The notes: generated from the sequence alone by a model not told the origin. Positions 27,375-35,885 are shown, numbered from the stretch's first letter. The stretch is 64,000 nt of DNA from an alpha proteobacterium BAL199 (GCA_000171835.1 ABHC01000001.1:496001-560000), one strand, 5' to 3'. Numbers and translations: made by a program.

Positions 27375-28055
27375 TTACTCCCGCAGCATGTACGCCAGTG
27401 TGTAGGTCTGCCGCATGGCCGGACGGAAGCCGAATCCCGAGGCTGCAACCATTCCTTCGATCTCCGCCGCTGACTGATCAAGCGCGACAGGATCGTAGGA
27501 CTCCACCACGACCACGCCGTCGAGCGATTGTTCGCCGGTACCGCTGCGCAGGGCGCGCTCGTTAGTCTCGGTCTTGGTCACGGTCGGGTCGCAGATGCCG
27601 ATGTGAGCGCTGACGATGCCGCTGCCACGGCCCACGATCGCTTGCGTCAGCGTTTCTGCCGCCGCCAAGTTCTCAGGGCCACCGGTCCGCTCCAGGCGGA
27701 CGGTCAGGACCGAGCCGGCATAGCCGTTCTCCGCACCGGCGCTGGCGACGCAGCGGCAGGCGCCGCGCATGAAGTCGCGGAACGCTGGCGCCATCGCGCG
27801 GGTCCACTCGGTCGGCGCGTTCAGACGCTCCAGGTAGGCTGGGCTGTTGAACACCGACAGATCGCTGCCCTCGTACATCGTGAAGCAGCGGTGCTTCGGC
27901 GCGGCGTCATTCATGTAGCGCCGGCCGCCGAGAAAGCCGGGGATGCCAACGCGCTCTGCCATATGCTCGTAGGTGTGCCAGCGATGCCAATCGGCCTCCA
28001 TCGCCAGGTCGATGTCGTGCCAGATGGCCAGGAACGCGCGTGTTTCACGCAGCAT
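27375..28055 (-). CDS. Dimeric alpha/beta-barrel-like protein of unknown function
   Basis: A 226-residue protein. Its N-terminal half has AIWHDID, then HRWHTYEHMAERVGIPGFLGGRRY, a histidine-rich helix after the first strand as in EthD-like and related ferredoxin-fold proteins, followed by HRCFTMYEG. A second half (from about residue 105) repeats the strand pattern. I know similar proteins from catabolic operons but no assigned reaction. The ATG at 28055 follows an AAGGGGG element. It lies 41 bases downstream of the AroE-like gene on the same strand, so the pair is likely an operon. Confidence 0.7.
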   Translation of the reverse strand: MLRETRAFLAIWHDIDLAMEADWHRWHTYEHMAERVGIPGFLGGRRYMNDAAPKHRCFTMYEGSDLSVFNSPAYLERLNAPTEWTRAMAPAFRDFMRGACRCVASAGAENGYAGSVLTVRLERTGGPENLAAAETLTQAIVGRGSGIVSAHIGICDPTVTKTETNERALRSGTGEQSLDGVVVVESYDPVALDQSAAEIEGMVAASGFGFRPAMRQTYTLAYMLRE

Positions 28056-28096
28056 GGGGAGCCCCCTTCGGTGTCGTTCAGTGAAATTCGACTGGA

Positions 28097-28894
28097 TCAG
28101 TCGCGTCCGAGCAGGAAGTCGGTGATCACGTCGACCTGACATTCATACATCTGCGTGCCGGTGTGGTTCGAGCATCCGATCCGGCGCGCGGCCTCGATCA
28201 GCGGCGGTACCTCCGGTGCGGTGACGACGTCGCCGACATGCATGGCCGTGGTCAACCGGCCCACATCGACCGGCAGCGCGTCGTCGGGCCGCATGCCGGA
28301 TGGCGAGGCGTTGGCGATCAGATCGAAGCCGGTCGGGTCGGTGGTGGACGCCGCGGTGACTGCCGAGTATCCGGTCTTCAACTTGGCGATCAACTCGTCG
28401 CGGCGGCCTTCGTCCAGGTCGAACACCGCCAGGCTGTCGGCGCCATTGTCCAGCAGCGACAGGCCGATCGCCGAACCCGCGCCGCCGGCGCCGACCAGCA
28501 GGGCCCGCTTGCCGGTGAGGTCGAAGCCGGCCGCCTGGACGGCATTGCAGAAACCGATGCCGTCGGTCATGTCGCCGTGCCATCGGCCGCTGGGATTTCG
28601 GCGCAAGACGTTGGCGGCACCGAGCAGCCGCGCGCGCTCCGAGACGGTGTCGCAAATCGAGCGGGCCTTGAATTTGTAGGGGACGGTGACGACCATGCCG
28701 TCCACGTTGTCGGCTCGGGCGACCACAGCGAGGAACGCGTCGATCTCTCCCGGCGGGATCTGGATCGGAACCACGACCGCGTTGGCGCCGCGTGCCTCGA
28801 ACCCGCGGGTAATCCCTCCCGGCGATTTCACCTGGGCGATCGGATAGCCGACGGTGAAGTACAGGCGGGTGTCGCCGCTCAATCGTTCCAGCAT
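28097..28894 (-). CDS. Shikimate dehydrogenase-family protein (AroE-like)
   Basis: A 265-residue NAD(P)-dependent oxidoreductase of the shikimate/quinate dehydrogenase family. The catalytic lysine is in VTVPYKF and its partner aspartate in TDGIGF; GAANVL, the Rossmann motif GAGGAGSA and the C-terminal GTQMYECQ are also present. The substrate-binding S-x-S near the N-terminus is altered to VKSP. This change and the pairing with an unknown dimeric-barrel gene suggest a catabolic relative and not the biosynthetic AroE. The ATG at 28894 follows GGAG; the open frame upstream lacks similarity. Confidence 0.82.
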   Translation of the reverse strand: MLERLSGDTRLYFTVGYPIAQVKSPGGITRGFEARGANAVVVPIQIPPGEIDAFLAVVARADNVDGMVVTVPYKFKARSICDTVSERARLLGAANVLRRNPSGRWHGDMTDGIGFCNAVQAAGFDLTGKRALLVGAGGAGSAIGLSLLDNGADSLAVFDLDEGRRDELIAKLKTGYSAVTAASTTDPTGFDLIANASPSGMRPDDALPVDVGRLTTAMHVGDVVTAPEVPPLIEAARRIGCSNHTGTQMYECQVDVITDFLLGRD

Positions 28895-29015
28895 GAGTGT
28901 CTCCGTTGGTTGACGGCTGTCGCGGGCGGGTGGCCGAACTGTCGCACCGGACGCCATCTTGTCATCGAAAACCGCGTTCGGGAGCCCGTGGTTCCGCACG
29001 GCACCGGGTCCACAG

Positions 29016-29041
29016 GGAACGCAATCTGATCGGGCCTTGTT
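29016..29041 (+). promoter_or_regulatory. GGAAC-N17-TGTT element, possible EcfG-type promoter
   Basis: GGAAC at 29016-29020 and TGTT at 29038-29041 are 17 bases apart, close to the GGAAC-N16-17-CGTT stress consensus with one change. It points toward the small open frame at 29149. Confidence 0.3.
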
Positions 29042-29063
29042 ATATTTATTATTGCAAATAATT

Positions 29064-29103
29064 CGCATTATCGTTAAAAAATAATGCGGTTAAACATACC
29101 GCA
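29064..29103. promoter_or_regulatory. Two overlapping inverted repeats in AT-rich intergenic DNA
   Basis: CGCATTAT (29064-29071) and ATAATGCG (29081-29088) are perfect 8-base arms with a 9-base spacer. The right arm overlaps a second dyad, TGCGGT-N7-ACCGCA at 29085-29103. Either may be a regulator site or a short hairpin. Confidence 0.45.
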
Positions 29104-29148
29104 CGGGTCCGCAACGGTACGGGGCGTCAGCCCCTGAGAGAGGCGAGC

Positions 29149-29352
29149 GTGACGGTCCAACGAATGGTCGGTGTGCCTGCTTTGGTAGAGGCGATGCGCC
29201 AGGATGAGCGGTCGGCAACGGACGACGCGCGAACTGCCGGCAACTGGCGTCGTCCGATGGCCGCCCGGCGGCTGGTACCGAGCGTGACCGAAACGCCGAG
29301 CCGGGGGCGCAGCGAAACGATCCAGACGTTCAGGGATGCCGGCGCCGAATAG
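29149..29352 (+). CDS. Possible small protein, 67 residues
   Basis: A GTG-started frame of 67 codons rich in Arg, Thr and Ala, with no membrane segment and no recognisable motif. GAGAGAGGCGAG upstream could serve as a ribosome binding site, and a promoter-like element and dyads lie before it. It ends 11 bases before the convergent nitrilase gene. Composition is also compatible with a chance frame in high-GC DNA, so this is a weak call. Confidence 0.3.
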   Translation: MTVQRMVGVPALVEAMRQDERSATDDARTAGNWRRPMAARRLVPSVTETPSRGRSETIQTFRDAGAE

Positions 29353-29363
29353 GCTGGCTGCGG

Positions 29364-30221
29364 CTACTCGCCGGCTTGCCGGAACGAGGTGCCGTACACC
29401 GTCGGCTCACCGACCGTGCGGTCGTGGGTCAGCGAGGGCACCTTGGCCCGCGCCGCGGCGACCTCGGCCAGATCGATCTCGGCGGTGATCACGCCGACAT
29501 CCTCGCCGGCGTCGGCGATCACCCGGCCCCAGGGATCGACGATCACCGAATGGCCATAGGTGCGCCGGCCCTCGGCGTGCTCGCCAGTCTGGGCGGCGGA
29601 GATCACGTAGCAGCCGGTCTCGATCGCCCGCGCCCGCTGCAGCACGTGCCAGTGTGCCTCGCCGGTCACCTTGGTGAACGCGGCCGGCGCGAACAGCACC
29701 TCGGCTCCGGCCTGCGCCAGCGTGCGGTACAGGTAGGGGAAGCGGATGTCGTAGCAGATCGTCATGCCCATCCGACCCCAGGGCGTCTCGGCGATCACCG
29801 CCTCATCGCCAGCCCGGTAGGTATTGCTTTCCCGGTAGGTCTGGCCGTCGCCGACCTGGACGTCGAACATGTGGATCTTGGAGTAGCGCGCGACGATGTT
29901 GCCGCGGTCGTCGACCAGAAAACTGCGGTTTGACATCTTGTCGTCGGCGACCTTGATCGAGATCGACCCGACCAGCAGCCACGTGCCGAGTTCGGCTGCG
30001 AGCCCGCGCATCGCCGCCAGGACCTCGTGGGTCTCTTCCGGCTTCGCCTTGGCCAGCGCCTGGTCGCGTTTCGGTTCGATCATGCCCATGACTTCGGGCG
30101 TGGTGATCAGCTGCGCGCCGCGCGCCTTGGCTTCGCGGATCATCGGCGACACCCGTTCGATGTTCTCGATCGGGTCGCGCGTGGTGTTGGTCTGCACGCA
30201 GGCGACGGTCAGTTTGGTCAT
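29364..30221 (-). CDS. Carbon-nitrogen hydrolase, NIT1-like deaminated-glutathione amidase
   Basis: A 285-residue nitrilase-superfamily amidohydrolase. The catalytic Glu43 (TTPEVMG), Lys115 (YSKIHMFD) and Cys156 (ICYDIRFP) are all present in the usual order. Wording around them is close to the Nit1 branch, which removes the amide from deaminated glutathione formed by transaminase side reactions. The family can hydrolyse other amides, so the substrate is by homology only. The next gene upstream is grxC, 34 bases away on the same strand, then comF, a block commonly conserved in alphaproteobacteria. Confidence 0.88.
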   Translation of the reverse strand: MTKLTVACVQTNTTRDPIENIERVSPMIREAKARGAQLITTPEVMGMIEPKRDQALAKAKPEETHEVLAAMRGLAAELGTWLLVGSISIKVADDKMSNRSFLVDDRGNIVARYSKIHMFDVQVGDGQTYRESNTYRAGDEAVIAETPWGRMGMTICYDIRFPYLYRTLAQAGAEVLFAPAAFTKVTGEAHWHVLQRARAIETGCYVISAAQTGEHAEGRRTYGHSVIVDPWGRVIADAGEDVGVITAEIDLAEVAAARAKVPSLTHDRTVGEPTVYGTSFRQAGE

Positions 30222-30255
30222 CGATGATCTCCCGGAAACGCGGAGCGGCAGGGGC

Positions 30256-30522
30256 TCAGGCTGTCAGGCCGAGCATCGGATCCAGCTTACCCTGCCGGTC
30301 GAGCGCTGCAAGCTCGTCCGAGCCACCGATTCCGACACCGTCGATGAAGATCTGCGGCACCGTGTGCCGGCCGTCGGCCCGCTCGCGCATCCGCGCCCGT
30401 TCGTCGGACGATCCGCCGACGTCGTACTCGGTGAACGCGACGCCCTTGTTCTTCAGCAGCGCCTTGGCGCGATGGCAGAACGGGCAGAACATGGTGGTGT
30501 AGATCTCAATCTTCTTGGCCAT
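30256..30522 (-). CDS. grxC: Glutaredoxin 3
   Basis: An 88-residue glutathione-dependent dithiol glutaredoxin. The active site is C-P-F-C at residues 13-16, where E. coli GrxC has C-P-Y-C; TVPQIFIDG with the cis-proline and GGSDEL for glutathione binding follow. Length is normal for the family. It reduces disulfides and glutathione-protein adducts in the cytoplasm. It lies between comF and the nitrilase on the same strand. Confidence 0.94.
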   Translation of the reverse strand: MAKKIEIYTTMFCPFCHRAKALLKNKGVAFTEYDVGGSSDERARMRERADGRHTVPQIFIDGVGIGGSDELAALDRQGKLDPMLGLTA

Positions 30523-30615
30523 TCGTCTCTCCGTGGGTCTCGGCGGAAGATAAGGCCAGGGACCGGGTTTCGCCAGGGCTGCCGTGCCGGTTGTCGGACA
30601 AATCCGCGTGTCGGC

Positions 30616-31362
30616 TTAGACCACCCGGGCCAAGGTCAGCAGGTCTACCGAGGCGGCGCCGGCGCGTAGCAGCACCCGTGCGCAGGCCCCGGCGGTGGCT
30701 CCCGAGGTCAGCACGTCGTCGACCAGCAGGACCCGCCGGTCGGCGATCTCCGACCGTCTCCGGTCGTCGACCCGAAACGCGCCCTGGACGTTGCGGGCGC
30801 GCTGCGACTTGGTCAGATGGCCCTGGCTCGGCGTGCGCTTGACCCGGACCAGCGCCCGGTCGGCTACCGGGACACCAGAAGACAAGCCGATAGCGTGCGC
30901 CAGCACCGTAGCCTGGTTGTAGCGTCGCGCGATCAGGCGCCAGCGGTGCAGCGGCACCGGAACGATCACCTCGGCATCGGCCAGCAGCTCGGCACCCGCC
31001 AGCCGCATCCAGGCAGCCAGCAGCGAGGTCAGATGCAGCCGATCGCCGTGTTTGAAGCCGAGCACCAGGGGCCGGCTGGACTCATCGTATGCCAGGGCCG
31101 AGCGGGCTCGCCGCCAGGGTGGCGGGTTCGCCAGGCAGCCGCCGCAGACCGGCTCTCCCGGTGGTGCGGTCTCGAACGGGTTGCCGCAGATCGCGCACAG
31201 CGGTCGGGCGATGAAGCTCAGCCTGGACCAGCAGGCCAGGCACAGGGTGCGCGGCCGGTCGACCGGCTCGCCGCAGGCAGCGCAGCGCGGCGGCAGCAGT
31301 GCGTCGAGCACCGCGGTCGTCACGCCGCGGAGAACCGATGTCGCGCTGTCGAGCGGTGTCAT
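30616..31362 (-). CDS. comF: ComF-family phosphoribosyltransferase-like protein
   Basis: A 248-residue protein with an N-terminal zinc region of four cysteine pairs (CAAC, CLAC, CAIC, CGGC within residues about 25-75) and a C-terminal phosphoribosyltransferase fold whose PRPP loop reads LLVDDVLTSGAT. In competent bacteria ComF helps take up or integrate single-stranded DNA; in alphaproteobacteria its role is less clear. The ATG at 31362 was chosen by family alignment; the frame is open far upstream without similarity. It is divergent from the methyltransferase gene, with 71 bases between starts. Confidence 0.85.
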   Translation of the reverse strand: MTPLDSATSVLRGVTTAVLDALLPPRCAACGEPVDRPRTLCLACWSRLSFIARPLCAICGNPFETAPPGEPVCGGCLANPPPWRRARSALAYDESSRPLVLGFKHGDRLHLTSLLAAWMRLAGAELLADAEVIVPVPLHRWRLIARRYNQATVLAHAIGLSSGVPVADRALVRVKRTPSQGHLTKSQRARNVQGAFRVDDRRRSEIADRRVLLVDDVLTSGATAGACARVLLRAGAASVDLLTLARVV

Positions 31363-31433
31363 GCCGACGCTATGGACGGCGCGGATCGATTTCGCAGGTG
31401 CACCGCCGCCGTCGCTGGGCCATATACCCGGCC

Positions 31434-32342
31434 ATGACCGACTCAATGCTTGTCTTCGATCGATCCCTGGTGCGCCGCCGCCGCGAGCGCGCGGTGTCCA
31501 ACTACGCCGACTTCGCGTTCCTGGAGGAAGCGGTGGCGGAGCGGGTTGCCGAACGGCTGGAGGATGTTCGCCGCCGGTTTCCCCTGGCCCTCGAACTCGG
31601 TGCGCGCTCCGGCGCGCTCGGCCGGCACCTGCGCGCCAGCGGTCGGATCGACACCCTGGTCCAGGCCGACCTGTCCCCGGTCTGGGCGCAAGCGCGGGCG
31701 GCCGATGGGCCTTCGGTGGCGGTCGACGAGGAGTTCCTGCCGTTCGCCGACGGATCGCTTGACGCGGTGTTCGGTGCGCTGTCGCTGCACTGGGTGAACG
31801 ATCTGCCGGGTGCGCTGTCGCAGATCCGTCGAGCGTTAAAGCCGGACGGGTTGCTGCTGGTGGCACTGCTGGGCGGTGACACACTGGTTGAGCTGCGCGA
31901 CGCGCTGTTCGAGGCCGAGAGTGAGGTGACCGGTGGGGTCAGCCCTCGGGTCTCGCCCTTCGCCGACCTGCGCGACGCCGGCGGCCTGCTGCAGCGGGCC
32001 GGCTTCGCGCTGCCGGTGGTCGACGCCGACACCATTCCGGTGACCTACGAGACCGCGTTCCACCTGATGCGCGACCTGCGCGGGATGGGCGAGACCAATT
32101 CGGTGCTGGAGCGCCGCAAGCTGCCATCCCGTCGCGCCCTGTTTGCCCGAACCGCCGAGATCTACGCCGAGCGCTTCGCCAACCCGGACGGCCGGGTACC
32201 GGCGCGGTTCCAGGTGCTGTACCTGACCGGCTGGGCACCGTCGGCCGATCAGCCCAAACCGTTGCGGCCCGGATCGGCTTCGGCGCGGCTGGCCGATGCC
32301 ATCGGCGGCGCCGAAATCGGAACGGGCGAAAAGCCAGTTTAA
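31434..32342 (+). CDS. SAM-dependent methyltransferase-fold protein, BioC/NDUFAF5-like
   Basis: A 302-residue class I methyltransferase-fold protein. It starts MLVFDRSLVRRRRERA, typical of the alphaproteobacterial relatives of mitochondrial NDUFAF5, then shows the SAM-binding LALELGARSGALGRHL, an acidic position (QADLS) and FGALSLHWVNDLPGAL. NDUFAF5 hydroxylates an arginine of complex I, whereas BioC methylates malonyl-ACP; which applies here is open. The ATG at 31434 fits the family. The position beside comF and grxC is common in this class and favours the NDUFAF5-like group. Confidence 0.82.
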   Translation: MTDSMLVFDRSLVRRRRERAVSNYADFAFLEEAVAERVAERLEDVRRRFPLALELGARSGALGRHLRASGRIDTLVQADLSPVWAQARAADGPSVAVDEEFLPFADGSLDAVFGALSLHWVNDLPGALSQIRRALKPDGLLLVALLGGDTLVELRDALFEAESEVTGGVSPRVSPFADLRDAGGLLQRAGFALPVVDADTIPVTYETAFHLMRDLRGMGETNSVLERRKLPSRRALFARTAEIYAERFANPDGRVPARFQVLYLTGWAPSADQPKPLRPGSASARLADAIGGAEIGTGEKPV

Positions 32343-32558
32343 ATTATTACTATTTTAACTAAATGAACGTCATGATGCTGTCGCGTTTGGTGATGATGGA
32401 GCTCTGAACACACATTAGAGTTGCGTACGCATCAGACCAGCATCTGGAACGGCGGCATCCTCTAAGCCTTCGCCTCGGTGACGGCGCTCCGTGCTCCGCA
32501 CCGGATCGAGGTGCCCGGTATTGGTTGCCGGTGGTCCAGCTACACCGGAAGACAAGCG

Positions 32559-34316
32559 ATGAAGGACCTGGTCCGGACGCTCTCCGCTTCGACGGAATCC
32601 CGAATAGCCGCTCCTCGCCTTACTCTGTCGGTGTTCCAGCCAAGTACGTTCAATCCCACTGTTCTGGCTGCCGCTGGCCTGGCGATCGCCGCGCTGTTGG
32701 CGGCCGGCCACAGTCTGGTCCAAGTGAGCGGAGGAACTCAATTTTCGCACACCTATGCGATGATTCTGCCGGTGCTGCTGGCGGGCTACTTCTTCAGCAT
32801 TGCGGGTGGCATGGCTGTGGGAGCGCTGGCCGGGTTGTTCCTGGGACCCTGGATGCCGCTCGATGTGGCGGGAAGCGTGCTCCAGTCGATGGAGGTTTGG
32901 TCGGCCCGGCTCGGCTGGTTCGTCGGTCTGGGTGGTGTCATCGGTGGGCTCATGGCGGTTGCGCGATGGCACAAGGCGGTTCGTGACCACGGCGTACTGG
33001 TCGACGAGGTATCCGGACTGCTGACTCCGGATGCGCACCGATTGATGGATCAGCCATCCGAGAAGCCTTACGTCGTGGCGGTTGATTTCGGGTTGTACGA
33101 CCGTCTTCGCGAGACCTACGGGCAGGAGACGGCGGCACGCTATGTGCGCGCCGTTGCTGGCTACTTGGCGGAGGCGGTTCAGGCTAGCACCGCGCCGCTC
33201 AACACACGGTCGACGCGCATTCAGGGCGATGTCTTTGGGTTCCTGCTGCCGAACGATCCGGATGCGCTGCCACGAACCATTGATGCCGTGCTGGGGCATC
33301 TGCCGCACTGGGTCAGTCTCGACGAACCCTATTCAGACCAGAGCATTGCCCGCGCCGATGCCGCCGAGCCGATCGTTCTGCCGGTGACGGCTCATATGGG
33401 AATTGCTCAAGCCCACATGGCGGCGTTCACCAGTTTCGACACCTTCCGCGACGGTATCCGGGCGGCCCGGCTGGCGCGCGAATCTCACCAGCCGATCGTT
33501 CACTACGACAGCGGCAGCCTGCCTGTCGCACGTGAGACCATGCAGATCTCCGCCGAATTGCTGCAGGGGGTGGAGCGTGGCGAACTGTTCCTGGTGTATC
33601 AGCCCAAGCTTCGATTCGCCGACGACTCGGTGTACGGCGCCGAGGCGTTGCTGCGCTGGCAGAGCCCACGACGCGGGCTCGTTCCTCCTGGCCGGTTCAT
33701 CCCGATGGCCGAGCAGTCGTCGTTGATCAACGTCCTGACCGGCTGGGTGCTTGATCAGGCCGGTGAGGCGATGCGGCATTGGCATGCCGACGGCCGTCAG
33801 TTTCATCTGTCGATCAACGTGTCCGGGCGCGATCTTCTGGATTCCCGGATCATGACCCAGTTGCGGCAGATGCCCAATCGGGTGGGCGTCGAGGCAACGG
33901 CGTTCTCGCTGGAACTCACCGAGACCGCCTTCATCGAGAATCTTGAAACCATTACCAGTAGGCTCTCCGAGTTGCGAGACATCGGCTATGACATTCTGGT
34001 CGATGACTTCGGGACCGGCTGCTCGTCATTCGCCTATTTGCATCGGCTGCCGGTGCACGGCGTGAAGATTGATCGAAGCTTCATATCCGCGATTCGAACC
34101 GACGAAACGGCGGCCCATCTGGTCGGTTCGATGATCGATTGGTGCCGGCGAATGGGTAAGCGCACCATCGCCGAAGGGGTCGAGGATCACGATACCGCCG
34201 ACCTCCTCAAAGAGATGGGATGTGATGCGATTCAGGGCTACTGGCTTGCCAAGCCGATGAACGGTGACGACCTATTGCCTTGGATGGACCGCCGAAGCGA
34301 CGGTGGTAGCGTTTGA
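32559..34316 (+). CDS. Membrane-bound c-di-GMP phosphodiesterase: degenerate GGDEF plus intact EAL
   Basis: A 585-residue protein. An N-terminal hydrophobic region with about three membrane segments (roughly 35-130) leads to a GGDEF-like domain whose active-site motif has decayed to QGDVF, so cyclase activity is unlikely. The EAL domain (about 330-580) keeps EALLRW, the asparagine in SINVSG, LELTE, DDFGTG, the lysine in VKIDRSFI, AEGVED and QGYWLAKP, all needed for c-di-GMP hydrolysis. The start ATG at 32559 follows GGAAGA; a GTG at 32478 is possible but less likely. It is a single-gene unit. Confidence 0.88.
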   Translation: MKDLVRTLSASTESRIAAPRLTLSVFQPSTFNPTVLAAAGLAIAALLAAGHSLVQVSGGTQFSHTYAMILPVLLAGYFFSIAGGMAVGALAGLFLGPWMPLDVAGSVLQSMEVWSARLGWFVGLGGVIGGLMAVARWHKAVRDHGVLVDEVSGLLTPDAHRLMDQPSEKPYVVAVDFGLYDRLRETYGQETAARYVRAVAGYLAEAVQASTAPLNTRSTRIQGDVFGFLLPNDPDALPRTIDAVLGHLPHWVSLDEPYSDQSIARADAAEPIVLPVTAHMGIAQAHMAAFTSFDTFRDGIRAARLARESHQPIVHYDSGSLPVARETMQISAELLQGVERGELFLVYQPKLRFADDSVYGAEALLRWQSPRRGLVPPGRFIPMAEQSSLINVLTGWVLDQAGEAMRHWHADGRQFHLSINVSGRDLLDSRIMTQLRQMPNRVGVEATAFSLELTETAFIENLETITSRLSELRDIGYDILVDDFGTGCSSFAYLHRLPVHGVKIDRSFISAIRTDETAAHLVGSMIDWCRRMGKRTIAEGVEDHDTADLLKEMGCDAIQGYWLAKPMNGDDLLPWMDRRSDGGSV

Positions 34317-34440
34317 GCGCAGCAAGCAAAGCGATTGGACAGTGACCAGCACCATCGGGAAGACGGTCGTCATGGTGACTGCGGCGGCGCTCATCGACCC
34401 CGGCAAACAGATCACCCAGGCGGGGTAGGGCCGGCGATCT

Positions 34441-35202
34441 CTACGCCGGGTTCTCCCCGAAGGCTGCGTCCAACTCGGCCAAGGTTCGCCGGACGCGTTG
34501 ATCGTAGTAGTCGCCCAGATTGACCAGGGCGTCTCCGGCCCGCCCACTCAAGGATGAGCCGTGCATGAGGGCCAGGGTCCGGGGTGCCAACTCGGCAAGC
34601 CCCCGGATCGTCCGCCCGGTGGTCGGTGTCAGGCTGGAGGACAGGAACATTTCCTCGGCCGCGATCGCCGGCCCGACGATGTCGGTGTCGACCACGGCCG
34701 GGCCGTTGCCGGTGTGGCTGAACAGGTCGCCGCACAGCAGCGTTCCGGTGACCTCCTCGTAGAGGATTCCGGCTTCCCAGCCGTGCGGCACATGGGCGGT
34801 GTCGATGTAGCGCACCCGCTTGCCCCCCAGGTCGACGACCTCGCCATCGCCGAGGATGCGCGGCGCGCAGTCCGACAGATCGTTGAGGGAGACCATGCAA
34901 GCTGTCTGGCCGTGCGCCACCTGGGCGTTCGGGGCGACGGCAAGCCATTGGTTCATCGCGCCGCACTCGTCGGCCTCGACATGGCCGAAGCTGATCCAGC
35001 GCAGCCGTTCCAGCGGCAGCAGGCGCGCTACGGCGGCGGACGCCGTCGGAAACATCCCGCGAAAGCCGCAGTGGAACAGCAGCGGTTCATCGGCCATCAG
35101 CAGGAACTGGTTGAAGGTGAACCCGGCGGGCGGCGCGATCTCCGGCACGAAGGTGGAGAGGCGGAACACGCCCTCGGCAATCTCGTCGATCTTGGTTTCC
35201 AT
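34441..35202 (-). CDS. Metallo-beta-lactamase-fold hydrolase of the ODP (flavodiiron-like) type
   Basis: A 253-residue MBL-fold protein. The metal motif is HVEADECG (H-x-E-x-D), the wording found in the oxygen-binding diiron domain of flavodiiron proteins and not the HxHxDH of classical beta-lactamases. LLCGDLFSHTG and ALMHGSSL supply further ligands. The flavodoxin domain of true flavodiiron proteins is missing, so electron input, if any, must come from elsewhere. It lies 29 bases after the tetR gene on the same strand and is probably repressed by it. Confidence 0.82.
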   Translation of the reverse strand: METKIDEIAEGVFRLSTFVPEIAPPAGFTFNQFLLMADEPLLFHCGFRGMFPTASAAVARLLPLERLRWISFGHVEADECGAMNQWLAVAPNAQVAHGQTACMVSLNDLSDCAPRILGDGEVVDLGGKRVRYIDTAHVPHGWEAGILYEEVTGTLLCGDLFSHTGNGPAVVDTDIVGPAIAAEEMFLSSSLTPTTGRTIRGLAELAPRTLALMHGSSLSGRAGDALVNLGDYYDQRVRRTLAELDAAFGENPA

Positions 35203-35231
35203 GGGTGTCTCCAGGAGCAGGGTAGAGCCGT

Positions 35232-35816
35232 TCAGTATGGTGGGTGTGCAAGGGCAAGGGTCAGGGTGCGGGCGACCTCCCGTGCCGAGTCATCGGTGGA
35301 CCAGTTGGCGTGCGTCAGGGCGCTGTGCACCGCCGGGTCGGTCAGGGCGATCGCAACGTCGACCTGCTGTGGCGTTGCGCCCGATCCGAGGGCGATCTCA
35401 AAAAGCGCCCGCCGATTCTGCCGTTCCTCGTCGATGAAGCGGCGCAGCACCGGCATGAGGTGCTGGTCGCAGCGCACGCGTTCCAACACCGGTAGTCGCG
35501 CGTAGAAGCCGAACAACTCGGCCACCAAGCGTTCGATCCGCGCTGCCGTGTCGGCCAGCCCGGTGAAGATCTCCGCGGTGGGCGGCGGAATGGTGTCGGC
35601 CGTGTGCTGGCCGCAGGCGACCACCGCATCCTCATAGGTCGGAAAGTGGTGGTAGACCGTCCCGACGCTGACCTCGGCACGCTCGGCGATCTGCTTCATG
35701 CTGGTGGCCGCGATCCCCTGCTCGTCGTGCAGGGCGAAGGTCGCCTCGACGATCCGGCGCCGGGTTTCCTCGGCGGATTCCGCGCGGCGATTCTGGCGAT
35801 AGCGTCTCGGTGGCAT
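35232..35816 (-). CDS. TetR-family transcriptional regulator
   Basis: A 194-residue repressor. The N-terminal helix-turn-helix covers about residues 15-60 (TRRRIVEATFALHDEQGIAATSMKQIAERAEVSVGTVYHHF); the rest is a helical ligand-binding and dimer domain of unknown specificity. A large inverted repeat starts five bases before its ATG, and the ODP-type hydrolase follows immediately, so it most likely regulates itself and that gene. Confidence 0.9.
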   Translation of the reverse strand: MPPRRYRQNRRAESAEETRRRIVEATFALHDEQGIAATSMKQIAERAEVSVGTVYHHFPTYEDAVVACGQHTADTIPPPTAEIFTGLADTAARIERLVAELFGFYARLPVLERVRCDQHLMPVLRRFIDEERQNRRALFEIALGSGATPQQVDVAIALTDPAVHSALTHANWSTDDSAREVARTLTLALAHPPY

Positions 35817-35820
35817 GATC

Positions 35821-35858
35821 GTATTTTAATTGAATGAACAATTAGTCAATTAAAATAC
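35821..35858. promoter_or_regulatory. Large inverted repeat upstream of tetR, probable operator
   Basis: GTATTTTAATTGA and TCAATTAAAATAC are perfect 13-base arms with a 12-base spacer, starting five bases before the tetR ATG. The AT-rich repeat contrasts with the surrounding DNA and has the size and place of an autoregulatory TetR operator. Confidence 0.7.
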
Positions 35859-35885
35859 CGCCAACCGATTGTCAAGCGGCGTCGA

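Larger units (their letters stand above)
28895..29148. other. Intergenic region upstream of the AroE-like gene, AT-rich core
   Basis: No gene is supported in this stretch. About 60 bases around 29040-29100 are strongly AT-rich and contain two overlapping inverted repeats; just before them lies a GGAAC-N17-TGTT element. The region could serve the AroE-like gene on one side and the small open frame at 29149 on the other. Confidence 0.55.
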
